DNA of 55,071 nt, taken from JBGTFE01 sp041747435 (GTDB taxonomy: Bacteria > Acidobacteriota > Blastocatellia > Pyrinomonadales > Pyrinomonadaceae). Each line of letters opens with the position of its first letter. Position 1 is the first letter of the stretch. The position numbers were made by a program, and so were the translations under genes. The stretch lies in contig JBGTFE010000026.1 in assembly GCA_041747435.1 (NCBI GenBank), forward strand, positions 1-55,071. The letters run 5' to 3'. A model generated the notes under the pieces. The model was not told where the DNA came from, ran no database searches, and saw nothing but the letters and a program-made list of their open reading frames with translations. Positions 25,898-34,729 of this stretch are shown piece by piece.

Positions 25898-26794
25898 TTA
25901 TAAAAGTCCCATTTCCTGCAGGTCGGCGATCGGCTCCTCGAATGAGCACGAACCGAATGAAGAAATACTCTTTTCCCGCGCCAGCTTTAATAGATGCGTG
26001 CTCAAATAATGCTCCTGTCGCCAGAGAACGCCGCCTTCGTCAAATTCAAAATTCTCCACAAATTCGTCTTCTAAAATTTCTTCCAAAAGGCTCGGTTTGA
26101 ATCCTGCGCGCGCAAAGGCGACCGCCAAAAACAGATTCAGAAAGCCGTTCATCATACCTTCCGGCGCTTCGGCTTCGTAGGTCAAAGGCTTGTAGCAGCG
26201 AACCGGATGATGCAGCCCGGCGGTTGCCTTGAAAGGCACATTTGCGGCGATGCACGTGCGAATAAAACGCGTGATCATCTTGATCGGCGGAAACATTTCC
26301 GGTTTCACACCGCCGGTGCGAATTTTCGCCCGCTGACTTTTTAACGCCAAATCTACGGCTAATTCGGGCAGCTCTGCGCCGATCGGAATTTCAAAATAGG
26401 TCTGAATTCCCGGCGGAACGGCTTCGACTATTTTTTCGATCTCAGAAGCTTCGTCGGCTTTCACTTCGATCACGTCGATGACGGCGCCCGGCGCGCTATC
26501 CGCGTTAAAATCGTCAATTTTTCGAATTGCCGAATAAATATCTTCGCCCGCAATAACGCTCAGCTTCCATGGCTCGCTCGTCCGTGAAATAAATTCGCCG
26601 GCACTTTCTGAAAATTCGTCGAGCCGATCGACCGTGACGATAAAACGCCCGAGCATCCATTTGTAATTGCTGTTTTTGTAAGTTGCGTAATTGATCACCG
26701 CGTCTGACATCGGAAGCGCGGCGGGCGGAAAAAGTCCGGCGTAATCGATTATTTGATCAAGCAAAACGGAAAGCGCTGTCGAATTTTGGGGCAT
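25898..26794 (-). CDS. conserved protein of the tyrosine degradation cluster
   Basis: A 298-residue cytoplasmic protein of unknown function. Its alternating pattern and glycine-rich strands (IDVIEVKADE, AKIRTGGVKPEMFP, FKATAGLHHPVR) suggest a TIM-barrel-like fold; no known catalytic motif is recognised. Placement between the ankyrin/hmgA genes and fahA suggests a role linked to homogentisate breakdown, but this is only neighbourhood evidence. Start ATG at 26794. Confidence 0.65.
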   Translation of the reverse strand: MPQNSTALSVLLDQIIDYAGLFPPAALPMSDAVINYATYKNSNYKWMLGRFIVTVDRLDEFSESAGEFISRTSEPWKLSVIAGEDIYSAIRKIDDFNADSAPGAVIDVIEVKADEASEIEKIVEAVPPGIQTYFEIPIGAELPELAVDLALKSQRAKIRTGGVKPEMFPPIKMITRFIRTCIAANVPFKATAGLHHPVRCYKPLTYEAEAPEGMMNGFLNLFLAVAFARAGFKPSLLEEILEDEFVENFEFDEGGVLWRQEHYLSTHLLKLAREKSISSFGSCSFEEPIADLQEMGLL

Positions 26795-26836
26795 CTTTAA
26801 TTATTGTAGAATAGGAGTTTAATATCGTCCAACGCG

Positions 26837-27568
26837 TTAACTCTCGGGGAGATAATCACCGACAAATTTTCTTTCCATTCCGTAACCCCAGCCTGCGCCG
26901 TGATCGCTTGTAATTGATTCGCGCGAGCCTTCGCCGATTCGATGTTCACCGAAGGAAAGAAGCGCGAGAACAGCGCCCGGTCGAAGATGTTCGCTCGCCC
27001 ACGTCATGGGCGAATCGCCGTTTGCGTCGCGCGCTTCGGGATTTGCGCCGTTGTCCAAAAGAAACTGGATGGTCGTTTCATCGGCATAAGCCGCGGCGCG
27101 ATGCAGCGGTGTTTCGCCTTTTGTCCGAACATCGCGCATAAAAGCGCCGGTCTCTTTTCCGGGAATAGTTTTAGCGTTGACGTTCGCGCCGTGTTCGACA
27201 AGCAGTCGCACGACGTAATAAAAATAAGGTCTTCCTGCTTTCGACAGCGAATTGTGAAGCGGCGTTTCGCCGGTTTCCTTTACCGAACTGTTTACATCGG
27301 CACCGTTTTTTATCAAAAAATCGCAAACTTTCCAATGTCCGAAAAACGCTGCGTTACATAATTCTTTGTTCAAATCGAGGCTGCTTAGATCGCCGCCCGC
27401 TTCTAAGATCGCTTTCAAAGCCGTCAAGTCGTTGTAATAAATAAACCATTGCATTGGCTTGAATTGTCCTTCGTGCAAAACGCTCTGCCAGTCGGACAAT
27501 TTCAACAGTTCGAACACGAGATCGGTTCGACCGCGGCTGATATGGTCGAGTATTTTGTCCTTATCCAT
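26837..27568 (-). CDS. ankyrin repeat protein
   Basis: A 243-residue soluble protein with about five ankyrin repeats: KAILEAGGDLSSLDLNKELC, VCDFLIKNGADVNSSVKETG, VVRLLVEHGANVNAKTI, TPLHRAAAYADETTIQFLLD followed by NGANPEARDANGDSP. Such repeats mediate protein binding. The ATG lies inside the last codons of hmgA (overlap ATGGATAA), so the two are coupled. Its partner is unknown. Confidence 0.88.
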   Translation of the reverse strand: MDKDKILDHISRGRTDLVFELLKLSDWQSVLHEGQFKPMQWFIYYNDLTALKAILEAGGDLSSLDLNKELCNAAFFGHWKVCDFLIKNGADVNSSVKETGETPLHNSLSKAGRPYFYYVVRLLVEHGANVNAKTIPGKETGAFMRDVRTKGETPLHRAAAYADETTIQFLLDNGANPEARDANGDSPMTWASEHLRPGAVLALLSFGEHRIGEGSRESITSDHGAGWGYGMERKFVGDYLPES

Positions 27569-28856
27569 TCGAAAAATTCTTTTTCAATTTTTGCCAAACT
27601 TCGGAATATTCGTGTTGGAGTTCGCTAGTTTCCATCGCAAATTTTGTCGGGCGAATTATGTAGCGCGATTCAAACATAAACGCCAAGGTTCCTTCGAGCT
27701 TTTGCGGTTTCAAATCGGAGCTGGAAGCTTTTTCAAATGCTTCGAGGTCTGGTCCGTGCGCCGACATTTGATTGTGAAGCGAGCCCCCACCGGGCAAGAA
27801 GCCTTCTTCCTTAGCATCGTATTGCCCGTAGATCAATCCCATATATTCGCTCATAACATTGCGGTGATACCACGGCGGACGAAACGTATTTTCGGCGACA
27901 AGCCAGCGGTCCGGGAAGATGACAAAATCGCAATTTGCCGTGCCGATTTCGCTGGATGGCGAAGTCAAAACCGTAAAAATACTTGGATCGGGATGATCGA
28001 ATGAAATCGATCCGATCGTATTAAATCTCCGTAAATCGTATCGATAAGGCGCGTAGTTTCCATGCCAGCCGACGACATCGAGCGGCGAATGATCGATCGC
28101 GCACGACCAAAGATTTCCGCCGAATTTCGCAACGAGTTCAAACTCGCCTTCCTTATCGTCAAACCACGCGACCGGCGTTTCAAAATCGCGCGAATTTGCC
28201 AAACCGTTTGCGCCTATCGGTCCGAGATCGGGCAAGCGAAACGGCGCGCCGTAATTTTCGCAGATATATCCGCGAACTTCCGCATCGCCGGGATGAACGG
28301 CGACCTTCAAGCCGCGCGGAATAACGGCGATCTCGCCCGGACCGACTTGCAGCGCGCCGAGTTCGGTCAGAATTCCGAGCCGTCCGAGTTCGGGAACGAT
28401 CAGCATCTCGCCGTCGGCGTTGTAAAAAAAACGGTCGGTCATACCCGTATTAGCACGATAAATATGCACCGCCATTCCGCTTTGAGCAAACGAATCTCCG
28501 TTTCCCGCGATCGTGACAATTCCGTCAATAAAATCGGTTTTTTCCGAAGCAATCGGAAGCGGATCCCAGCGAAGTTGATTCGGTGTCGTTACAACTTCAT
28601 CAAACGGCGAAGATTTGAATAGTTTGTTTTCGACTTGGCGAAACGGTTTGTGCAAAACCGAAGGGCGAATTCGATATGTCCACGTGCGTTTATTAAACAT
28701 GCGCGGCGCGGTAAAAGCCGTTCCGGAAAACTGTTCGGCATAAAGTCCGAGCGGCGCTTTTTGCGGCGAGTTTTGCCCGACTGGAACCGCGCCTGCGACG
28801 GCTTCGGTCGCAAATTCATTGCCGAATCCGCTTTGATATTCAAGTTTCATTTCCAT
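27561..28856 (-). CDS. hmgA: homogentisate 1,2-dioxygenase
   Basis: Fe(II) dioxygenase that opens the aromatic ring of homogentisate to maleylacetoacetate. The metal-binding region PPWYHRNVMSEYMGLIYG contains His and Glu ligands, and NQMSAHGPDLEAFEKA supplies the third His. The N-terminal QSGFGNEFATEAVAGAVPVG is diagnostic. Length (431) is normal. The start overlaps the end of the upstream methyltransferase gene by 17 bp; a second ATG two codons on is possible. No maleylacetoacetate isomerase gene is seen nearby. Confidence 0.96.
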   Translation of the reverse strand: MEMKLEYQSGFGNEFATEAVAGAVPVGQNSPQKAPLGLYAEQFSGTAFTAPRMFNKRTWTYRIRPSVLHKPFRQVENKLFKSSPFDEVVTTPNQLRWDPLPIASEKTDFIDGIVTIAGNGDSFAQSGMAVHIYRANTGMTDRFFYNADGEMLIVPELGRLGILTELGALQVGPGEIAVIPRGLKVAVHPGDAEVRGYICENYGAPFRLPDLGPIGANGLANSRDFETPVAWFDDKEGEFELVAKFGGNLWSCAIDHSPLDVVGWHGNYAPYRYDLRRFNTIGSISFDHPDPSIFTVLTSPSSEIGTANCDFVIFPDRWLVAENTFRPPWYHRNVMSEYMGLIYGQYDAKEEGFLPGGGSLHNQMSAHGPDLEAFEKASSSDLKPQKLEGTLAFMFESRYIIRPTKFAMETSELQHEYSEVWQKLKKNFSNG

Positions 28857-29412
28857 TTTTGCTATCGCTTTTTATGACTTCAAACTCAAAATCGATATCT
28901 TTTCCGCGCATTATTAAATTAAGATAATGCTCCCAGAATTTGCGTAAAAACCTCAGGCTCGGCAGTTTGTGATCGATATTTATCAAAAATTCCACGCCTA
29001 AGAATTTCCATAAATTCAAAACCGTTACGTATTTTTTTACCGCCTTAAGGTTTACATCGGTATAAAATTCAAAAAGTTGCTTTTCGGGATCAAACGTATC
29101 GAACGAATAAGAATTCAAATGATTTCGGTGCGTCGGATCCGTAGCCCAATCCGGATTTGTATAATGCGGAGTGAGTATTTCGATCTTTCCGCCGTGTTTT
29201 GTAATTCGATAAAGCTCTTCGACAAAACGCATTACGTCCGGAATATGCTCGACGACATGGCTCGCGTAAACGAAATCGAACTCATTGTCTTCAAATGGAT
29301 ACGGAAATTTCCCGAGATCGTGAATAACGTCGGCATTCGTGCGCGGATTTTGATCCAAGCCGATCGCGCCTTCATATTTATTCGTCCCGCATCCGACGTC
29401 TAGGATTTTCAT
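28840..29412 (-). CDS. class I SAM-dependent methyltransferase
   Basis: A 190-residue methyltransferase. AdoMet-binding motif I is ILDVGCGTNK at the N-terminus, then AIGLDQNP (acidic residue at the end of strand 2), PFEDNEFDFVYASHVVEHIP (motif II/post II) and LYRITKHGGKIEILTPH. This subgroup often acts on sugars or lipids in envelope synthesis. It sits between hppD and hmgA in the same transcript, overlapping hmgA, which is unusual for that pathway. The substrate is unknown. Confidence 0.85.
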   Translation of the reverse strand: MKILDVGCGTNKYEGAIGLDQNPRTNADVIHDLGKFPYPFEDNEFDFVYASHVVEHIPDVMRFVEELYRITKHGGKIEILTPHYTNPDWATDPTHRNHLNSYSFDTFDPEKQLFEFYTDVNLKAVKKYVTVLNLWKFLGVEFLINIDHKLPSLRFLRKFWEHYLNLIMRGKDIDFEFEVIKSDSKNGNET

Positions 29413-29422
29413 TTACTGTTTT

Positions 29423-30613
29423 CTAAAGATTTCCGCGCCGCCGCTGTTCTTCTTCGATAGAAACAAACAGCGCTTTGAAGTTGCCTTTGCCGAATCCTTT
29501 ACAGCCTTTTCTCTGGAGAATCTCGAAAAAAACCGTCGGGCGATCTTCGACGGGTTTTGTGAAAATTTGCAAAAGATAGCCTTCATCGTCGCGATCAACT
29601 AAAATTCCGAGTTCTTTTAATTCGTTGATGTCTTCGTCAATTTCGCCGACGCGGTTTGGCAATTCGTCGTAATATGTGTCGGGAACTCGCAGAAATTCCA
29701 AACCATTTGCCTGTAATTTTGCCACCGTTTGCCGAACGTCTTTGCACAAAAGCGCGATGTGCTGCGCGCCTGCAGAACGATAAAAATCTATATATTCCTG
29801 GATTTGGGATTTTCCGCCTTTGCCTTCCGCCGGCTCGTTTATCGGGAATTTGATATTGTGCCCGCCGTCCGACATTACGATCGACATCAGCGCGGAATAT
29901 TCTGTCGAAATATCTTTGTCGTCAAACGTAATGTAGCGATGAAAGCCCATCACGTCACGGTAAAAATCGCACCAGACGTTCATTTTTCCAAGCTCGACGT
30001 TGCCGACGATATGATCGACAAGGACGATCCCGACGTCTTCGCCTTCAACTTTCTGCTCGACAAATCCGGGCAGAAAAACGCCGGAATAATTATATTCCCC
30101 TCCTTTCAAAGGAGGGGTGGCAGCCGCTTCGGCTGACGGGGCGGTTGCTCCGTTTCCGTTTCCACCCTTGCTTACGCGCGGGTTTCCGTACGAAATAAAC
30201 GAATGGATTGTGTCGCCGTATGTATGGATCGCGGCTTTTCTGACGCTTCCATTTTCATCTTTCCAATCGTGCGGCTCGATGTGCGCTTTCGCGCCGCGTT
30301 TCACGGCTTTGTTAAAAGCGTGATCGGCATCTTCTACCTGAAACGCGATGTCGCGCACACCGTCGCCGTGCTGCTTGATATGTTCGGCTGCAGCGTGTTC
30401 CGGCGAAAGCGGCGTTGTCAAAACAAAATTGACGCGATTCTGCCGCATCAAATACGAAGTCGTCTCGCGGTTTCCCGTTTCAAGCCCCGAATAAGCCGCG
30501 CGCGAAAACCCAAACGCCTTGCGATAATAAAACTCCGCCTGCTTCGCGTTGCCGACATAAAACTCGACATGATGTATCTTTTTCAAACCTAATGGATTTT
30601 TTTCGTCTGTCAT
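29423..30613 (-). CDS. hppD: 4-hydroxyphenylpyruvate dioxygenase
   Basis: Converts 4-hydroxyphenylpyruvate to homogentisate with Fe(II) and O2. Two vicinal-oxygen-chelate domains are visible. The iron ligands fall in LVDHIVGNV (His), AQHIALLCKD (His) and VFFEILQR (Glu) of the C-terminal domain. The end KGFGKGNFKALFVSIEEEQ is diagnostic. Between the domains a non-conserved stretch at about residues 155-173 (APSAEAAATPPLKGGE) is encoded by a palindromic repeat inserted in frame (30096-30147). The ligands are unaffected, so the enzyme is probably active. Confidence 0.95.
   Translation of the reverse strand: MTDEKNPLGLKKIHHVEFYVGNAKQAEFYYRKAFGFSRAAYSGLETGNRETTSYLMRQNRVNFVLTTPLSPEHAAAEHIKQHGDGVRDIAFQVEDADHAFNKAVKRGAKAHIEPHDWKDENGSVRKAAIHTYGDTIHSFISYGNPRVSKGGNGNGATAPSAEAAATPPLKGGEYNYSGVFLPGFVEQKVEGEDVGIVLVDHIVGNVELGKMNVWCDFYRDVMGFHRYITFDDKDISTEYSALMSIVMSDGGHNIKFPINEPAEGKGGKSQIQEYIDFYRSAGAQHIALLCKDVRQTVAKLQANGLEFLRVPDTYYDELPNRVGEIDEDINELKELGILVDRDDEGYLLQIFTKPVEDRPTVFFEILQRKGCKGFGKGNFKALFVSIEEEQRRRGNL
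30096..30147. repeat. palindromic repeat inserted in frame in hppD
   Basis: A near-perfect palindrome CCCCTCCTTT-C-AAAGGAGGGG is followed by a second hairpin (GCAGCCG-CTTC-GGCTG). Similar sequences are known as dispersed repeats in several phyla. Here it is translated as AEAAATPPLKGG in the interdomain linker of hppD. Confidence 0.8.
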
Positions 30614-30634
30614 AATTGCCTGTTTATAAAATTT

Positions 30635-31777
30635 CTATTTTGTCGGTTGCCAAATGTATTTTCCTGTTTTGTCTATATAGCCGTATTTTGCTTCTCGAAA
30701 ATTTTTCCAAGGGTCTTCTCCTCCTTGTTGAATCGAAGCAAGTCCATTTCTAAAATCCCCAACCATTGCACATTCTGACGGATATTTACATTTGAAAAAT
30801 AATCCGCCTGTTTTATCTATAAAACCAAAGCTACCATCAGTAATTATCCTAGCAACACCATCAGAAAAATCTTCGGCTGTTCCAAAATGCGGCTCAATTA
30901 CAAATTCCCCCGATTTATCAATGTAGCCGTGATTTAAAATTTCGTCTTTTTTTATTATTCCAATCGAAGCCAAGCCTTCTGAAAATTTACTTACGCTGTC
31001 GGTGTTACCAGCTAGTTTGATGACAACCTTTCCGTTTTTATCAACATACATCCACTTTTCGGGTGAATTTTCATCGGAAGAATCTTCAGTATAGTCCTCG
31101 TAGGTCACCAACACTCCGCCCTTTTTAACTACGGCAAGACCTTCACTAAACTTACCTGCAAAAGTATATTTTGGTTTGATGACAAAATTTCCCGAATGAT
31201 TTATGAAGCCCCAATTTTTTACTCTTACGTTAGCTAATTCTTCCGAAAATTCAAAAGCGTTTTTAAATTTATAAGGAACAACAAGTTTTCCTGTTTTATC
31301 AATAAAACCCCACAAACCTTTATTGTTTCTCACCGCCGCTAAACCTTCGGAAAAATCTCTGACAGCTTTAAACTGAAGCTCTATAACCATTTTTCCTGAT
31401 TTATCAACAAAGCCCCATTTATGTTCACCGCCTCCGTGTAACTCAAAAGTGCCGATTGCAACTGCCGCCAAACCTTCGGAAAAATCTCTCGCCGCATCAA
31501 ATTTAGGCTCAATTACAATTTTACCGCTTTCATCAATATAACCTTCTTTGTAATCAGGATTGCTTACGGCAACAACAGCGCGACCTTCAGAGAAATTATT
31601 TGCACCTCGAAATTGTGGTTCAATTACAATTCTGCCGCTTCTATCAATAAATCCGCGTTTGTCATTAACGATAACAATAAATAAATCTCTCGACTGTTTT
31701 TCCTGCGCACCGACAAAAGACGCGCACAAAACCGTCAGACAAATCAAAAGCAAAATTGAACGTGAAAAATAACGCAT
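30635..31777 (-). CDS. exported WG-repeat protein
   Basis: A 380-residue secreted protein with an N-terminal signal peptide (RSILLLICLTVLCASFVGA, cleavage near residue 24). The rest is nine WG-type repeats of about 36 residues with the pattern G(F/Y)IDKSGKIVIEPKF followed by AxxFSEGLAAV. Such repeats form beta-rich modules of unclear role. The codons are AT-rich, and the gene lies between hppD and a toxin-antitoxin locus on the same strand, so it may be a later arrival. Confidence 0.88.
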   Translation of the reverse strand: MRYFSRSILLLICLTVLCASFVGAQEKQSRDLFIVIVNDKRGFIDRSGRIVIEPQFRGANNFSEGRAVVAVSNPDYKEGYIDESGKIVIEPKFDAARDFSEGLAAVAIGTFELHGGGEHKWGFVDKSGKMVIELQFKAVRDFSEGLAAVRNNKGLWGFIDKTGKLVVPYKFKNAFEFSEELANVRVKNWGFINHSGNFVIKPKYTFAGKFSEGLAVVKKGGVLVTYEDYTEDSSDENSPEKWMYVDKNGKVVIKLAGNTDSVSKFSEGLASIGIIKKDEILNHGYIDKSGEFVIEPHFGTAEDFSDGVARIITDGSFGFIDKTGGLFFKCKYPSECAMVGDFRNGLASIQQGGEDPWKNFREAKYGYIDKTGKYIWQPTK

Positions 31778-31784
31778 AACTTTT

Positions 31785-31952
31785 TTACTCCAAAGCTAAT
31801 TCCGGTACATTAGCGTTTTCGTAATTCTCTATCAAAGCCGACAAGACATCCATCAACGAAGCGAGCGGATGCGTTTCGTCTTCGCCGACTTCATCGATTA
31901 GCTTGTCGAGCATCGACACCAGGCGGTTATATTGAGTTTCATCAACGAACAT
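31785..31952 (-). CDS. small acidic third gene of hicBA locus
   Basis: A 55-residue acidic protein (QYNRLVSMLDKLIDEVGEDE, HPLASLMDVLSALIENYENA). It looks like the N-terminal segment of HigA-type antitoxins (HPLAxLLxLxxxLIExYExxH). Its ATG lies within the last codons of hicA (11-bp overlap), so it is translated with the HicBA pair. It has no HTH of its own. It could be an additional antitoxin or a remnant. Confidence 0.6.
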   Translation of the reverse strand: MFVDETQYNRLVSMLDKLIDEVGEDETHPLASLMDVLSALIENYENANVPELALE

Positions 31953-32160
31953 TTTTCAAAAACTCTTCCAAATCAACCTCCGCATCACGTAATGCGCCTT
32001 TAAGCGTGAACCGATCAATTTCGTCATGAAACGGGAACACTATCATTCTTCCGTCTTCGTGTTTCATTTTAACGTGACTTCCTTTCCGATGAACTTCAAC
32101 GAAGCCGAGCCGTTCTAATGTCTTTACGACTCGCCGACCTGAGAGAAGCGGAGTTTTCAT
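31942..32160 (-). CDS. hicA: HicA-type toxin
   Basis: A 72-residue mRNA interferase of the HicA/YcfA family. The small dsRBD-like fold is seen as SGRRVVKTLERLGFVEVHRK, with the catalytic His in KGSHVKMKH. It overlaps the stop of hicB by 4 bp. Order is hicB then hicA, the reverse of the commonest arrangement. Confidence 0.9.
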   Translation of the reverse strand: MKTPLLSGRRVVKTLERLGFVEVHRKGSHVKMKHEDGRMIVFPFHDEIDRFTLKGALRDAEVDLEEFLKNVR

Positions 32161-32357
32161 ATTGCCAATTCGACAAAGTCGCGTTCCTTATCAACAGTTT
32201 CGATTTCGTTCGGTTCAAGATAAAGCTCAATTGCTTCGCGGATATTCGCTAAAGCTTCTTCGCGTGTTTTGCCTTGCGACCAACAGCCTTTTAGCGAAGG
32301 AACGCTTGCCACAAAATAACCGTCTTCGCCTTTTTCGATCAAAACTTTTATGTTCAT
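32157..32357 (-). CDS. hicB: HicB-type antitoxin
   Basis: A 66-residue short-form HicB antitoxin: degenerate RNase-H-like fold with IEKGEDGYFVASVPSLKGCW, SQGKTREEALANIREAIELY. It lacks the C-terminal DNA-binding domain of long HicB proteins, so autoregulation would need other parts. It lies 3 bp after phhA, and the cassette is inserted into the Phe/Tyr degradation run. Confidence 0.9.
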   Translation of the reverse strand: MNIKVLIEKGEDGYFVASVPSLKGCWSQGKTREEALANIREAIELYLEPNEIETVDKERDFVELAI

Positions 32358-32360
32358 ATT

Positions 32361-33263
32361 CTAAAAACTCTCGATATATTTCCGCGTCACGTCCTTCAAG
32401 TATTCGTATGACGGAACGACGTACAGTATCGGCTGCATTTCCGAATAATCGTAATCCGTATTTATAACTTGTTCAAGATCGAATTTGCGCCGCTCGACCT
32501 TATCGGTAAAGGCGTTTCCCAATTCGCCAAAGCTTGATAAAAGTCCGGCGCCGTACGCCTTTAATTCGCCATTTTCCTCGATCAAACCGAACTCGACCGT
32601 GAACCAGTAAAGTCGACCGAGTTCTTCGAGCTGCTCGTCGGTCGCGATGCGCGCGCCGTGCCCGATGAACTGCGAAAAATCGGCAAAGCTGCGGTTTGTA
32701 AACATCGGAATATGCCCGATCGCTTCGTGAACGATGTCCGGCTCGGGCGTGTATTCGGGACGCGAATGATGGCGAATATATTGCGTGGAAAGCATCGTGC
32801 GATACGACAACCACGAAAGAAATCCGCGCGTTTCTACCAACCCTTCGATAGGCGCGAGGCGGAAATTCGAAAGCTCTTTTAGGCGGCGGTTCATTTCCGT
32901 CAATTGCGGAATTCTGTCGGTCGAAATTCCCAACTTTCGCTTTGCTTCAAGATAAAATTTCGACGCGCGTTTTGCCTGAATTTCTTCCAAACGCGTGGCG
33001 ACAATTCGCCAGATATTTTGCTCGCGCTCGTCGTATTCGACGTCGGTTATCACGCCTGTTTCGCGAAATTTCTTTGCCAAACTCGCAATATAATCGCGCC
33101 GCTCGCGATATTCTTCATCGTTTGCGCCGGGATGATCCAGATCAAGCTGATTTATATCTTCAAACTTCAGATCGCGAAATTCTGGCAGATCTTCGTCGTT
33201 TACTTCAAAATTGGAAACGCTAAAGGCAGGCTCGGTTTTGGTCGGAACAGATTCAGTCAACAT
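32361..33263 (-). CDS. phhA: phenylalanine 4-monooxygenase
   Basis: Pterin-dependent, non-haem iron enzyme hydroxylating phenylalanine to tyrosine. The iron ligands are both His residues of HEAIGHIPMF and the Glu in YWFTVEFGLIEE. Further conserved parts: DIVHE, FLSWLSYRTMLSTQYIRH and GAGLLSSFGEL. Length 300 fits the bacterial type. AGGAG lies 10 bp upstream of the ATG. It heads the minus-strand run that continues with hppD, hmgA and fahA. Confidence 0.94.
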   Translation of the reverse strand: MLTESVPTKTEPAFSVSNFEVNDEDLPEFRDLKFEDINQLDLDHPGANDEEYRERRDYIASLAKKFRETGVITDVEYDEREQNIWRIVATRLEEIQAKRASKFYLEAKRKLGISTDRIPQLTEMNRRLKELSNFRLAPIEGLVETRGFLSWLSYRTMLSTQYIRHHSRPEYTPEPDIVHEAIGHIPMFTNRSFADFSQFIGHGARIATDEQLEELGRLYWFTVEFGLIEENGELKAYGAGLLSSFGELGNAFTDKVERRKFDLEQVINTDYDYSEMQPILYVVPSYEYLKDVTRKYIESF

Positions 33264-33404
33264 CTTGTCAATTCTCCTTTTCGGGCGCTATGATCTCGCA
33301 AAAAGCTCAAGTTATCCGCGTATTTTTTATTGTAGCAAGAAATAGCGATTTTTTCGATTTTGCGAGAAGTTTGCTAGAAGCAAGGCGCAAACTAATTAGG
33401 ACAC

Positions 33405-34046
33405 TTACTTCGTGCGTGTTTCTGCCTTTTTGCTCAGATAAAAATGCCAGAGCAAACGCGCCGCGACTGCGCGAAATGGTTTCCATTTTTCCGCGATCTG
33501 CTGAAATTCATCCGAGTTCGGCGCGCTTTCCAGATTCTTTAGATTTTTGTATGCGATATGCAAAGCAAGATCGCCCTTCGGCATCACGTCCGCGCGAAGC
33601 ATTGCCATCAAGAGATATATGTCCGCAGTCCAATCGCCGATGCCTTTTATTTTTTTGAGCTCGTGTTTTGCGTCTGCGTCGGGAAGATCTTCCAAAACGC
33701 GCAGATCGAGCTCGCCGCTCAAAAATGCTTTCGCCAATTCGCGCGCATAAATCGTTTTTTGACGCGAAAAATACGCGGCTTTCAGGTCTTCGTCCGAAAG
33801 AGACAAAACGCCTTCGGGCGTGACTTCACCCAGCTTTTCTTTCAATTTATTGAACGCCGAAGCGGCAGACGCGAGCGAAACCTGCTGCTCCAAAATTATG
33901 TGAACGAGCGTTGAAAATGAAGCCTCGCGTTTCCAAAGCGGCGGCGTGCGGTATTTTTCAAAAATAAACGCAAGGTCGGAGTCGATCTTTGCCAATTTTT
34001 TGCACGCTTCTGTGAGATTTTGCTCGTTTAAGGTTATGATTGTCAC
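33405..34046 (-). CDS. DNA-3-methyladenine glycosylase II-like protein
   Basis: A 213-residue HhH-GPD DNA glycosylase removing alkylated purines. The helix-hairpin-helix is LKKIKGIGDWTADIYLLMAM with the catalytic Asp in MPKGDLAL. LVHIILEQQVSLASAASAF matches the AlkA-type core. The N-terminal domain of long AlkA is absent, as in the short bacterial form. Divergent from the next gene with 31 bp between starts. Confidence 0.9.
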   Translation of the reverse strand: MTIITLNEQNLTEACKKLAKIDSDLAFIFEKYRTPPLWKREASFSTLVHIILEQQVSLASAASAFNKLKEKLGEVTPEGVLSLSDEDLKAAYFSRQKTIYARELAKAFLSGELDLRVLEDLPDADAKHELKKIKGIGDWTADIYLLMAMLRADVMPKGDLALHIAYKNLKNLESAPNSDEFQQIAEKWKPFRAVAARLLWHFYLSKKAETRTK

Positions 34047-34077
34047 CGGTTTCTAAAATACCAAATTGAGAAAAGAT

Positions 34078-34701
34078 ATGAGCATAATTGAAAAACTTGC
34101 TTCGTCGCTCGGTCGGCGCGATGAAAAACCGAATCAGGAATTAGCCGCTGACATCGTTGCCAATAAAGATAAAAACGCCGTCAAGGAATTGATCGAAAAT
34201 CTTGGCGCGCGAGAAAAAAATATCCGGCACGACTGTATCAAAACACTCTACGAGATCGGCTATCTCAAACCCGAACTCATCGCCGAATATTTTCCAACCT
34301 TTTTTTCGCTCATCGACGATAGAGACAATCGAATGCAGTGGGGCGCGATGACGGCGCTGAGCAGCATAGTTTCGGAAAAACCGAAGGAAATTTTCGCGTC
34401 GCTCGGTAAGATAATCGACGCCGCCGACAAAGGTTCGGTGATCACGCGCGATCATTGCGTCAAAATTCTTGTAAAACTATCTGAGCAGAAACCCTACAAC
34501 GCAAAGACCTTTCCTTTATTGAATGAGCAATTATTGACATGTCCGATAAATCAAGTGCCAATGTACGCGGACTACGCGCTGCCGATAATTACTGCTGAAA
34601 ATAAGGAAAAGTTTATTAAAACGCTAACCCTTAGATTAGACGACATCGAAAAAATGAGCGCGCGCAAACGCCTCGAGAAGGTGATAAAAAAGTTCGACTA
34701 A
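34078..34701 (+). CDS. HEAT-like repeat protein, unknown function
   Basis: A 207-residue soluble all-helical protein with repeats such as NAVKELIENLGAREKNIRHD, CIKTLYEIGYLKPELIAEYF, MQWGAMTALSSIVSEKPKEI and TRDHCVKILVKLSEQKPYN, typical of HEAT/Armadillo proteins. No catalytic residues. ATG at 34078 with GAGAAAAG upstream is chosen over a TTG 12 bp earlier. Confidence 0.75.
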   Translation: MSIIEKLASSLGRRDEKPNQELAADIVANKDKNAVKELIENLGAREKNIRHDCIKTLYEIGYLKPELIAEYFPTFFSLIDDRDNRMQWGAMTALSSIVSEKPKEIFASLGKIIDAADKGSVITRDHCVKILVKLSEQKPYNAKTFPLLNEQLLTCPINQVPMYADYALPIITAENKEKFIKTLTLRLDDIEKMSARKRLEKVIKKFD

Positions 34702-34729
34702 ATCAACAATCAGAGACACCGGAGATGCT

